In this document: in pieces, positions 33,128 to 41,305 of the stretch
How positions within the stretch are numbered: the stretch's first letter is position 1
Layout: every line of letters starts with the position of its first letter
Assembly: GCF_006265175.1 (NCBI RefSeq)
Contig: NZ_VDCQ01000006.1
Span: 6,074-70,073, forward strand
Source: Paenibacillus hemerocallicola
Lineage (GTDB): Bacteria > Bacillota > Bacilli > Paenibacillales > NBRC-103111
Length of the DNA: 64,000 bases
Reading direction: 5' to 3'
Program-made: the position numbers and the translations under genes
The notes under the pieces: model-generated
Databases searched by the model: none
What the model was told of the DNA's origin: nothing
Seen by the model: the letters and a program-made list of their open reading frames with translations, nothing else

Positions 33128-35065
33128 ATTTTTAGACGATGGTTGCCCACATTTCGCTCCCGCACACGCTTCATGCTCGCCGTGACGGGTGCGTTTGCGT
33201 TGCTGTACACGATTTATTTTGCTCCCGCGTTCGGAAACGACAACATGCCGAAGCAAGTTTTACTCCGGCTCGAGGATGTCGGCCCGGGAGGCCAGTATGA
33301 AGGCGCCGAGCAGTTGGGAAAGCTGAGGGCGGTGCTGGACATGCTGAAGGAGAGGGGAGTCCGCTATCAGGTCGCTCTTATCCCGCGATGGATCAATGTC
33401 GCCAAGGATGGGACCCGTTATGACGTTTCTATCGACCAGTTGGACAATGAGTACGTGCGATCGTTCGATTCTTTAATTCAAGAAGCGTCCCGGTCGGGTG
33501 CCGTAATCGGCATGCACGGGTATACGCACCAGGTCGGCGATACGTACCGCGAGGACGGGCATCAGGAGTCCGGCACCGGCAACGAATTCTACATGCCCGA
33601 CGTCAAGGATTCGATGACGACGCAATATGCGTCGCAGCGCATTATCGAAGGCGCGGAGAAATTCAGCCGGGTAGGACTGTTCCCGTATTTCTGGGAAGCG
33701 CCGCATTATCGGACGCTGCCCGAGCAGGATGAAGTATTCCGCAATTATTTCGGATTGCACTTTCAAGCAAACGTCCAGGAAAACCGCAACGCTGTCCAGC
33801 CGCAATATTCGACCGGGCGCAATAAGGGCTACGGCTCTCCGTCGCTTGGAGCGATTTACGTTCCTACGCCGTTATCCTACATTCCATATAATCGCGATGT
33901 GGATATTATTACGAGTCAGTTGGGCAAGTCCGATAAGCTTCCGGCCTTATTTTTCCACCCTTTCCTGGAATTCAAGCATTTGCTTCCGGTTACGGACGCT
34001 GACGGAAATCCGGTTATAGAGGACGGGCTGCCGATGTACCGTTATCCGGCAGGAGAGAAGAGCCCGATGCAGAGACTGCTTCCTCGTCTCGCAGAGAAAG
34101 GTTACAGCTTTATCTCGATTACGGACTTCATCCCGTTCGTCCCGGCTCATAGCATGAAGGTCGGAACCAACCGGGCGGGGACCGTCAAAACCGGGGATGT
34201 TACGGGGGACGGGCAAGCGGATGTAGTCAGCTGGGACAAGGGAACAGGCCAAGTACTCGTGACGCAGGGGCAATTTCGCGGATTGCGCAACGAAACCTCC
34301 GCCGCTCCGGGCATATGGTGCCAACTGAAATATTCGAAGGGGGACTCCTGGACGCTGTTCGATGACGATGGAGACGGCAAGGCGGACCTGTGGGTGATGA
34401 GAGCGAACGGTACGTTGGAGTCTTACCGTGCCAAGCAATCGGAATTCGTCTTGTCCCAATCGTGGAAAACCGATTCGCGCGGCTGGAGCGACATGCTCGC
34501 GCTGAGAAAAGGAAAGGAATGGGTCATTGCCGGCGAGTCGCAGGATGGCAGCCAGCTGGAAAGCTTTTCGCTTGCGAAAGGAGAGCTTGTCCCGCTTGCG
34601 GCGAGACCTTGGGACCGGCGTTTCCCGGTCAAGCTGACGGTGGCCGACTTGGACGGCGACGGGAATGATTCGCTGCTGATCCCCTTCCCTCATTCTTCCC
34701 GTTGGATCGAGCTCGTTCCGGACACGGCTTCGCGGAGCTGGAAGCGTAATGTTTTGCAGTTGACGATACCTACAGGCGAGGACGGCCAAGTGAAAATCGG
34801 CGATTTTAACGGTGACGGGAAAGAGGATGTTTTGTTCTGGAAGCCCGAGTCGAAAACATTTGCCGTTTATCGGCAAACCGGCCCGATGCAATTCGAGCTG
34901 TTGTCGCGTATGGGTCCGTGGGGCCATTCGACGGGCGAATTATTCGTTTGCGACATGAATGGCGACGGGCGCAAGGACGTGGCGGAATTGGCCAACGACG
35001 CGCCGTATCTCGATATGGCCATGTCCTTTCAAACGAAACGGCCTTTGTCGGGAAAGCCGCTTTAA
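33128..35065 (+). CDS. membrane-anchored DUF2334 (deacetylase-like) protein with FG-GAP repeats
   Basis: A 645-residue protein. AGGAGGGA lies six bases before ATT 33128, giving FRRWLPTFRSRTRFMLAVTG, a good signal anchor; the only other in-frame candidate (TTG 33143) is about 20 bases from that site. So the start is probably a rare ATT codon. Residues about 40-350 are a DUF2334 domain, related to polysaccharide deacetylases: LLRLEDVGPGG, RYQVALIPRW, IGMHGYTHQVGD, FHPFLEF. The rest contains five FG-GAP/VCBS calcium-loop repeats, such as GDVTGDGQADVVSW, DDDGDGKADLWV, ADLDGDGNDSLL, GDFNGDGKEDVLFW, CDMNGDGRKDVAE. Cell-surface glycan binding or modification is likely. Confidence 0.85.
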   Translation: MFRRWLPTFRSRTRFMLAVTGAFALLYTIYFAPAFGNDNMPKQVLLRLEDVGPGGQYEGAEQLGKLRAVLDMLKERGVRYQVALIPRWINVAKDGTRYDVSIDQLDNEYVRSFDSLIQEASRSGAVIGMHGYTHQVGDTYREDGHQESGTGNEFYMPDVKDSMTTQYASQRIIEGAEKFSRVGLFPYFWEAPHYRTLPEQDEVFRNYFGLHFQANVQENRNAVQPQYSTGRNKGYGSPSLGAIYVPTPLSYIPYNRDVDIITSQLGKSDKLPALFFHPFLEFKHLLPVTDADGNPVIEDGLPMYRYPAGEKSPMQRLLPRLAEKGYSFISITDFIPFVPAHSMKVGTNRAGTVKTGDVTGDGQADVVSWDKGTGQVLVTQGQFRGLRNETSAAPGIWCQLKYSKGDSWTLFDDDGDGKADLWVMRANGTLESYRAKQSEFVLSQSWKTDSRGWSDMLALRKGKEWVIAGESQDGSQLESFSLAKGELVPLAARPWDRRFPVKLTVADLDGDGNDSLLIPFPHSSRWIELVPDTASRSWKRNVLQLTIPTGEDGQVKIGDFNGDGKEDVLFWKPESKTFAVYRQTGPMQFELLSRMGPWGHSTGELFVCDMNGDGRKDVAELANDAPYLDMAMSFQTKRPLSGKPL

Positions 35066-35078
35066 CCGGAAAATCAAA

Positions 35079-35119
35079 CAAGCTTCGGCAGGGAAGAGTG
35101 CATTCCTGACCGAAGCTTG
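35079..35119 (+). terminator. terminator hairpin
   Basis: CAAGCTTCGG pairs with CCGAAGCTTG, with inner CAGG/CCTG pairing; the T run is weak. It separates the DUF2334 gene from the convergent aldo/keto reductase gene. Confidence 0.6.
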
Positions 35120-35153
35120 CGTATTTTCCGGGATTCATCCCGATATGCTCGTA

Positions 35154-36098
35154 TTAGATCGTCTTAAGCTCCATGGTCAAGTCTAGCCATGAGAGCTCCG
35201 ATTCGCTCAGCTTGATCCGCGCAGCGTCGCGGCACGACTCGAGCTCGGCGACATTTTTCGGCCCGATAAGCGCGCATGTCGGAAACGGCTGGTTCAATAC
35301 GTATGCGAGCGCAATCTGGATCGTCGATACGCCGCGTTCCTTGGCCAGCTCCTCCGCCCGACGGTACCGCTCCCAGTTGTCGTCGCTGTAAAATACGCGG
35401 ACGAGATCGGCGTTATCGCGTTTGTCCGGCGTGAACAGGCCGGTAAAGAAGCCGCGAGCCTGCGAGGACCAGGACAAGAGCGGGAACTGATTTTCTTTAT
35501 GCCATGCGCAAGCTTCCGCATCGGCGGACACGCACCCGGCCCAGAACGGCTCGTTCGGCTTCGCCAGGCTCAAATTCGGGCTGCTGAACGAAAATCCGAC
35601 AAGCCCGTTTGCCGCCGCATAATCGTTGGCTTCCTGAATCCGCCGATGCGTCCAGTTCGATACGCCGATTGCGCGTATGCGGCCTGCGGCGATGTGCTCG
35701 TTCAGCGCTTCGACGATCGGTCCGACGGGAACGTTCGGATCGTCGCGGTGCAGCGCGTACAGGTCGACGTAGTCGGTGCGCAGCCGCTTCAGGCTGATCG
35801 CGAGCTCTTCGTCGATAGCTTGCTTGTTGACGCGGGGGCCGCTGGCATTGTGATGGGCGCCCTTCGTCAGGACGACGACATCCTCGCGGTTGCCGCGCGA
35901 TTCCATCCATAGACCGATCGTTTCTTCGCTCTTCCCGCCGCCATAATTATGAGCGGTATCGATCGCATTGCCGCCGATTGACGTATAGGCGTCCAAGATG
36001 ACGCCGACCGTGTCCATAAGCTCCGGTTTAAAATAATCCGTTCCCAAAATCAACTGTGCGCAAGGCTTGGACGAGCCTGGAATTTGGAAGTAGTTCAT
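35154..36098 (-). CDS. aldo/keto reductase
   Basis: A 314-residue NADPH-dependent oxidoreductase with the aldo/keto reductase barrel. The catalytic tetrad is D47 (AIDTAHNYGGG), Y52, K79 (VVLTKGAHH) and H117 (DLYALHRDDP). The C-terminal cofactor region includes IQIALAYVLNQPFPTCALIG. AAAGGAG precedes the ATG. It is the second gene of a minus-strand pair, 16 bases after the Gfo/Idh/MocA oxidoreductase, opposite an AraC regulator; the three probably form a sugar-derivative metabolism unit. Substrate unknown. Confidence 0.93.
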   Translation of the reverse strand: MNYFQIPGSSKPCAQLILGTDYFKPELMDTVGVILDAYTSIGGNAIDTAHNYGGGKSEETIGLWMESRGNREDVVVLTKGAHHNASGPRVNKQAIDEELAISLKRLRTDYVDLYALHRDDPNVPVGPIVEALNEHIAAGRIRAIGVSNWTHRRIQEANDYAAANGLVGFSFSSPNLSLAKPNEPFWAGCVSADAEACAWHKENQFPLLSWSSQARGFFTGLFTPDKRDNADLVRVFYSDDNWERYRRAEELAKERGVSTIQIALAYVLNQPFPTCALIGPKNVAELESCRDAARIKLSESELSWLDLTMELKTI

Positions 36099-36114
36099 TG
36101 ATGATTTTCTCCTT

Positions 36115-37125
36115 TCATCCGTTGGATATAGTTACGCGGGATCGCGTCCGTGCCGATTCGAGACAAGCGTCGACTACGCGCATGTTGGCTATGGCGTCGG
36201 AAGAAGCGAACGACAGCGGCGCGCCGTCCAGCACGCTTGCGGCGACATCGTCCGCCTGCAGGCTGTACTGATTGACGGCGTCCAATCGCTCTTCCCGGCG
36301 CTTGCCTTTTGCCGTCACATAGAAAACCGACGGTTCGCTCGGGTTGCATACGAAGGCGGACGGCAATTCGATTCTTCCGTCGGTGCCCAGCACCTCCAGC
36401 GTATTGCGTCCGGCCGCCCACATCGCGCAATCGAACGTCAGACCTACTCCGCCGGCGAACTCGAGCAATCCGGAGGCCATCATATCCACGCCTCCGTGCT
36501 CCGGCGAGAAGAAGGCGTGCACAGTCGCCGCTTCCGGCTCGCGCCCGAGCAGCAGCCTCGCGGCGCTGATCGGATAAACGCCGATATCGTATATGGAGCC
36601 GCCGCCCATCGACTGGTCGTTGCGGAAATTGGTCGTGTTGCCCGAGTTGTTGAACGTAAATGCCCCATGGATGCCGCGAATCGTCCCGATTTCCCCGGAC
36701 GCGATAATGTCTTTGATTCGCGAGTAGCGGGGATGATAACGGTACATGAACGCTTCGGCCAGCTTGACGCCATGCCTGTCGCAAGCGTCCACCATCTCCT
36801 GCGCTTCGCTCGCATCGAGGGCGAACGGTTTCTCGCACAGGACGTGCTTGCCGGCCTCGGCGGCCCGTATCGTCCATTCCTTGTGCAGATGGTTCGGCAG
36901 CGGAATGTAAACGGCATCAATATCGCCGTCGGCGATTAGCGCTTCGTAGCTGCCGTATGCTTTCGGGATGCCGAGCTTCTCCGCCGTTTGCTTTGCCTTC
37001 TCCTCGTCGCGGCTTGCGATCGCGACGACTTCGCCTCGCGAGGACTGTTGAATGCCGGGGATGACGGAACGGATCGCAATGCCCGCACAGCCGACGATAC
37101 CCCATCGCAGCTTTTCTGCAACCAT
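36115..37125 (-). CDS. Gfo/Idh/MocA family oxidoreductase
   Basis: A 336-residue NAD(P)-dependent sugar or cyclitol dehydrogenase. The Rossmann start is LRWGIVGCAGIAIRSVIPGI; the conserved lysine-proline motif is CEKPFALDASEAQEMVDAC, with K98 expected as the catalytic residue. The C-terminal half carries AFMYRYHPRYSRIKDIIASG and the beta-sheet substrate domain. GGAGAGG precedes the ATG. It is first in an operon with an aldo/keto reductase and divergent from the AraC-type regulator at 37254, which likely controls it. Confidence 0.93.
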   Translation of the reverse strand: MVAEKLRWGIVGCAGIAIRSVIPGIQQSSRGEVVAIASRDEEKAKQTAEKLGIPKAYGSYEALIADGDIDAVYIPLPNHLHKEWTIRAAEAGKHVLCEKPFALDASEAQEMVDACDRHGVKLAEAFMYRYHPRYSRIKDIIASGEIGTIRGIHGAFTFNNSGNTTNFRNDQSMGGGSIYDIGVYPISAARLLLGREPEAATVHAFFSPEHGGVDMMASGLLEFAGGVGLTFDCAMWAAGRNTLEVLGTDGRIELPSAFVCNPSEPSVFYVTAKGKRREERLDAVNQYSLQADDVAASVLDGAPLSFASSDAIANMRVVDACLESARTRSRVTISNG

Positions 37126-37151
37126 ATGTAATTCCTCTCCTTGTTAGAAGT

Positions 37152-37226
37152 ATATTGTCATTATAAAGGGTTGATATTAAAATAAATATAATAATATATT
37201 GAACAGGATAGAACGATATTGTCATT
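37152..37226. promoter_or_regulatory. divergent promoter region with 11-bp direct repeats
   Basis: ATATTGTCATT occurs at 37152-37162 and again at 37216-37226, on either side of a very AT-rich stretch between the oxidoreductase and AraC genes. Direct repeats are the usual site form for AraC-family dimers. Confidence 0.4.
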
Positions 37227-37253
37227 CGTTATAGGATTCGGGGGTGCTTGATA

Positions 37254-38099
37254 TTGCCTATTCATCCGTGCCTGCTGCCCACTTTGCCGGAGCGCAAATA
37301 TTTTTGTTCCCCGATCTCGGTAGGCTCGTGCTGGGACACGCCGGAGCATAGCGTTTACCGCGGGAAAGGGACTACCAACGAATTCAGCATCCATCTGATC
37401 GTAAACGGCAAAGGGTTCGTGGAAATTGAAGGAAACGTATACACGCTGCAGGCGGGGACCGCGTTTCTGTACTTTCCTTTTGAAGAGCAGCGGTATTATA
37501 GCTCCGAAGAAGATCCGTGGCACGTCAAATGGGTTCATTTTTACGGAGACAAGCTGAAGGAATTTATGATCGAGCACGGCTTCCATCGCTCAACCCTATG
37601 GTCGATAAATCACATCAAGCCGTTGGAGGAAGCCCAGCTTGCGCTGTATGAGGAAGCGATGCGTCACAAACTGCTGCACGAAACGAAGCTGTCTGCGCTC
37701 ACCTATGCATTTCTCGTAGAATTTATGGGTCAGGCCGCTCCTTTCTCTGCCGTCAAGCCTACCGCCTCCGCCGACCGGATTCCCGAGCTGCTGCCGCACA
37801 TGCAGGAAAGGGCGAGAGAACCGTTCGATCTGGAATACTGGGCCGCGCAGGCAGGCGTCAGCTCGTATTATTTTTGCAAGCTGTTCCGCAAAACGACGCG
37901 GATGACGCCGCTCGCCTTCATTACGCTTTGCAGGCTGCAGTACGGCAAGCACCGGCTGCTGGAGCAATTGGACTTGCCGATTCAACAAATCGCCAAGGAA
38001 GCGGGATATTCGAGCGCCAGCTACTTCAACAAGCGGTTCATGGAACAAGAGGGGATGACGCCGTCGGAGTTCCGGGAGCTGTACGTGAGGAAGAGTTAG
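37254..38099 (+). CDS. AraC family transcriptional regulator with cupin sensor domain
   Basis: A 281-residue regulator. I choose TTG 37254, seven bases after GGGGGTG; TTG 37248 is too close to that site. Residues about 5-150 form an AraC-type cupin ligand domain (SIHLIVNGKGFVEIEGN, LQAGTAFLYFPFEEQRYY). The last 100 residues carry two helix-turn-helix units: FDLEYWAAQAGVSSYYFCKL and LPIQQIAKEAGYSSASYFNK, ending MTPSEFRELYVRKS. It is divergent from the Gfo/Idh/MocA and aldo/keto reductase operon and is presumably its sugar-responsive regulator. Confidence 0.9.
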   Translation: MPIHPCLLPTLPERKYFCSPISVGSCWDTPEHSVYRGKGTTNEFSIHLIVNGKGFVEIEGNVYTLQAGTAFLYFPFEEQRYYSSEEDPWHVKWVHFYGDKLKEFMIEHGFHRSTLWSINHIKPLEEAQLALYEEAMRHKLLHETKLSALTYAFLVEFMGQAAPFSAVKPTASADRIPELLPHMQERAREPFDLEYWAAQAGVSSYYFCKLFRKTTRMTPLAFITLCRLQYGKHRLLEQLDLPIQQIAKEAGYSSASYFNKRFMEQEGMTPSEFRELYVRKS

Positions 38100-38219
38100 G
38101 AGCGAGAATCGCCAATCTGTTAACAATGTATAGTCATTCTTAAATAAATACTATTTTCAATCGGGGTAAAGCTATTCATATAATGAATAATCGAGAAAAA
38201 AGCCAAGGTGGTGACCGCC

Positions 38220-39557
38220 ATGAAACGTATTCGCATTCGCAGCCGCGGCCGCAGTCCGGTATGGCTCGCCGGCGTCATGCTGCTGGCCGGCTTGACGGTC
38301 GGTTGTCGCGGCGACGAAGGGCAAACGGCGGAGTCCGGCTTTGGCGGAATGGGCGAGTCGCTAACGGGAAGGAGCATCACGGCTTATATGGGCAATAGCC
38401 CGGCGGCCGAGGCGATCCGGACTTTGCTGCCCCAATTCGAAGCCCGGACGGGCCTCAAGGTGGACTTGACGAGCTTTTCCAACGAGCAGTTGAGCCAGAA
38501 GCTTTCCGTTCAGTTTGCGGCGGGCAGCACGAGCCCGGACGTATTCATGTTCCGGCCGCTGGAGGAGTTGAAGGCGTTCGGGCGGAACGGCTGGCTGCAG
38601 CCGTTGGATTCTTTCTCGGAAAGCGATCCGGAATACGATTTTGCGGATTATTCTCCGACCGCCATCGAGTCGGTCACCTATAACGGAGCGATTGCGGCCA
38701 TGCCTCTTTCAACCGAGCAGCAAATTTTATTTTATCGCAAGGACTTGCTGGCGCAAGCCGGATTGGCGGTTCCGACAACGCTCGATGAGCTTGAAGCGGC
38801 AGCGAAGGCGCTTCACGATCCGGTGAACGGCGTGTACGGCTTCGTGGCGAGAGGGCAGAGGAACGCGCTCGTAACGCAGCTGTCGTCCTTCCTGTACTCG
38901 GAAGGCGGAGATTTTCAGAAAGGCGATGCAGCGGCGATCAATACGCCCGAAGCGATTAAAGGGATCGGCCGGTACGTAACGCTATTGAAGCGATACGGAC
39001 CTCCGGGCGTGTTCAATATGGGCTGGCAGCAGGCGGCGGGGCTGTTCTCGCAAGGGAAGGCGGCGTTTTACACCGATGCGAGCGCGATTTATTCGATTGC
39101 CATGGGCTCTAATCAATCGTCGATCGGCGACAAGGTCGGATTCGCCTTGTTTCCGGCGGGACAAGCGGGTGCCAGACCGTTCAACGTTACCGCTTGGGGC
39201 TTGGGGATGAGCTCGGGCTCCGTCCATAAGGAAGCGGCGTGGCTTTTTATTCGATGGGCTACGAGCAAGGAGGTCGTCATGAAATCGCAGCAGATGGGAA
39301 ATCCGGGTGCCCGCCGGTCCGTATGGAACGATCCGCAAGGCGTGTCCGGCTTCCCCGCGGAATATATCGGCGTCGTCACGGAATCGATGCGGGTAGGCGT
39401 CGGCCATGACCGCCCGCAGGTCGTCAATGTGGGCCAAGCCCGCGACATCATCGGCGATATCGTCGTACAGGGCCTGCTGGACGAGGACATCTCCGCCGCG
39501 GCCGATAAAGCGAACCGCGACTTTCAAGCGCTGATCGACGGGGAGAAAAGCAAATGA
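38220..39557 (+). CDS. lipoprotein extracellular solute-binding protein (family 1)
   Basis: A 445-residue lipoprotein. ATG 38220 follows AAGGTGGTG. The lipobox LTVGC gives acylation at C29. The mature protein has the family 1 sugar-binding fold: ITAYMGNSPAAEAIRTLLPQ, LPQFEARTGLKVDLTSF, QQILFYRKDLLAQAGLAVPT, and WLFIRWATSKEVVMKSQQM. It overlaps the downstream YesM-type kinase by four bases and has no permease genes in its operon. The likely role is therefore ligand presentation to the kinase (a three-component sugar sensor) rather than, or in addition to, transport. Confidence 0.9.
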   Translation: MKRIRIRSRGRSPVWLAGVMLLAGLTVGCRGDEGQTAESGFGGMGESLTGRSITAYMGNSPAAEAIRTLLPQFEARTGLKVDLTSFSNEQLSQKLSVQFAAGSTSPDVFMFRPLEELKAFGRNGWLQPLDSFSESDPEYDFADYSPTAIESVTYNGAIAAMPLSTEQQILFYRKDLLAQAGLAVPTTLDELEAAAKALHDPVNGVYGFVARGQRNALVTQLSSFLYSEGGDFQKGDAAAINTPEAIKGIGRYVTLLKRYGPPGVFNMGWQQAAGLFSQGKAAFYTDASAIYSIAMGSNQSSIGDKVGFALFPAGQAGARPFNVTAWGLGMSSGSVHKEAAWLFIRWATSKEVVMKSQQMGNPGARRSVWNDPQGVSGFPAEYIGVVTESMRVGVGHDRPQVVNVGQARDIIGDIVVQGLLDEDISAAADKANRDFQALIDGEKSK

Positions 39558-41251
39558 ATACGTTCGGTAAAATTATCCTGCTCGTCGTTTCGCTGCTCAT
39601 CCCGATTATTTTGCTCTATGGGTATTCGAATCAAGTCAGCGTAAATGTCGTTCGCGATACGATCGAGGACAGCAACCGGAACCGGCTTTCCTTCTTTATG
39701 AGCCAAATGGAAATGATGATCGATCAGCTGACGAAATATTCGGTTACGGCCAGTCGCGATTACAGCATCAGGGAATATTTGAACGGCCGGAACGCGGACT
39801 CGCGTCTCGTTCAGCTGCAGCGGCAAAGCCGTATCGTCGAGATGCTGAACATGCAGATCGCGACAAGCGCGTGGAACAATCAAATCATTCTGCATTTGCC
39901 CGACTCCAAGGAAGTGCTGTCGACCGATTACTCGGTTCAATACGACGAGAACTACATCCGCAGCCCGGAATGGAGAAAATGGACTCACCGGAGCGCCGTA
40001 ACGTTCGGAATTACCCAGACGTTCTTCTCGCGGATCAAGGAAAGCGATATCCCCAATCTGCTCGTCGAGGTCCGATTTACCGACGACAATTTGCGCAATA
40101 TGCTCAATTTGCTGAAGCAGGGCGGACAGCACGAGCCTTTTCTGTACGAGGCGGGGGCGGAGCCTATCATCAGCTACACGGCGAACCGGACGCTCATCGG
40201 CGCGATCGTCCAGCGGCTGGATCGTACGGAGCTTACGCCCGGAGGGAGTTTGACGATCGATCTGGACGACGGGAAATATATCGTGAACTATATCCGCTCC
40301 GAAAGCCTGGGGTGGTTTCTCGTCGATATCGTTCCGCTGCAAAGCATATTCGCCCCGATCGTCACGAGCCGCAATTTGTTCTACGCCTCGATCTGCCTGC
40401 TGATGGCGCTCAGCATTTTGGTCACCCTGCTGCTGTACCGGAACGTCCAGCGTCCGATCCAATTGCTCATTAAAGGCGTGCAGCGGATTAAAGACGGACA
40501 ATACTCGTCCAGGCTGAAGCGGCAGTCGAACAACGAGTTCGATTTTTTGTTCCACAGCTTCAACGAGATGGCGGAGCAGATCGGGGAGCTGATCGAGAAG
40601 GTGTTCAAGGAGACGCTCCGTTCCAAGGAAGCTACCCTGAAGCAGCTGCAGTCGCAAATTAACCCGCACTTTTTGTACAATTGCTTGTTCTATATTAAAA
40701 ATATGGCCAATCTGGGGGATAAGGAAGCCGTCTCGGCCATGGCGCTGAACCTGGGGGATTATTACCGGTATTCGACACGGCTGGAAAAGCCGATCGCGAC
40801 GTTGTCCGAGGAAATGAAGCTGATCGAGAACTATTTGAATATCCAGACGATGCGGATGCAGCGGTTTCATTACGAGATCGATATAGCGGACCGGATGCTT
40901 GCCTTGGAAATCCCCCGCCTGCTCGTTCAGCCGTTAGTGGAAAATGCGGTGGTGCACGGCGTAGAGGACAGTATCCAGTTCGGTCTCATCCGGATTTCGG
41001 GCGTGCAGTCCGACGGGCTGAACCGGATCATCGTCGAGGATAACGGACCGGGCATGTCGAAGGAACGGTATGCCGAGCTGCAAAGGAAGGTTTCCTTGCC
41101 GAAGGACGAAGATGCGAGCTTCGGCTTGTGGAACACCCACCAGCGGCTGGTCCATATGTATGGCGGAAGATCGGGGCTGTACTTTTCCCCGTCCGCATCG
41201 GGAGGGTTTCGCGTAGAGATGGTATGGGAAGAACGAAGCGAGCAATCTTAA
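39554..41251 (+). CDS. YesM-type sensor histidine kinase
   Basis: A 565-residue membrane kinase of the LytS/YesM type. Membrane segments lie at about residues 7-25 and 280-302, flanking a Cache-like external domain (SFFMSQMEMMIDQLTKYSVT). HAMP follows, then the His_kinase domain with phosphoacceptor H372 in LQSQINPHFLYNCLFY, and HATPase motifs LVQPLVENAVVHG, VEDNGPGM and SFGLWNTHQRL. It is coupled to the upstream binding-protein gene (ATGA overlap) and lies 54 bases before its YesN-type partner. Such systems in Paenibacillaceae control carbohydrate uptake operons; the adjacent ABC operon at 43287 is the obvious target. Confidence 0.95.
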   Translation: MNTFGKIILLVVSLLIPIILLYGYSNQVSVNVVRDTIEDSNRNRLSFFMSQMEMMIDQLTKYSVTASRDYSIREYLNGRNADSRLVQLQRQSRIVEMLNMQIATSAWNNQIILHLPDSKEVLSTDYSVQYDENYIRSPEWRKWTHRSAVTFGITQTFFSRIKESDIPNLLVEVRFTDDNLRNMLNLLKQGGQHEPFLYEAGAEPIISYTANRTLIGAIVQRLDRTELTPGGSLTIDLDDGKYIVNYIRSESLGWFLVDIVPLQSIFAPIVTSRNLFYASICLLMALSILVTLLLYRNVQRPIQLLIKGVQRIKDGQYSSRLKRQSNNEFDFLFHSFNEMAEQIGELIEKVFKETLRSKEATLKQLQSQINPHFLYNCLFYIKNMANLGDKEAVSAMALNLGDYYRYSTRLEKPIATLSEEMKLIENYLNIQTMRMQRFHYEIDIADRMLALEIPRLLVQPLVENAVVHGVEDSIQFGLIRISGVQSDGLNRIIVEDNGPGMSKERYAELQRKVSLPKDEDASFGLWNTHQRLVHMYGGRSGLYFSPSASGGFRVEMVWEERSEQS

Positions 41252-41305
41252 GCGATGCCGGGAAGCGACAAATAAGCGCTCAACAGCAATGGGGGAGGGA
41301 TTCGG

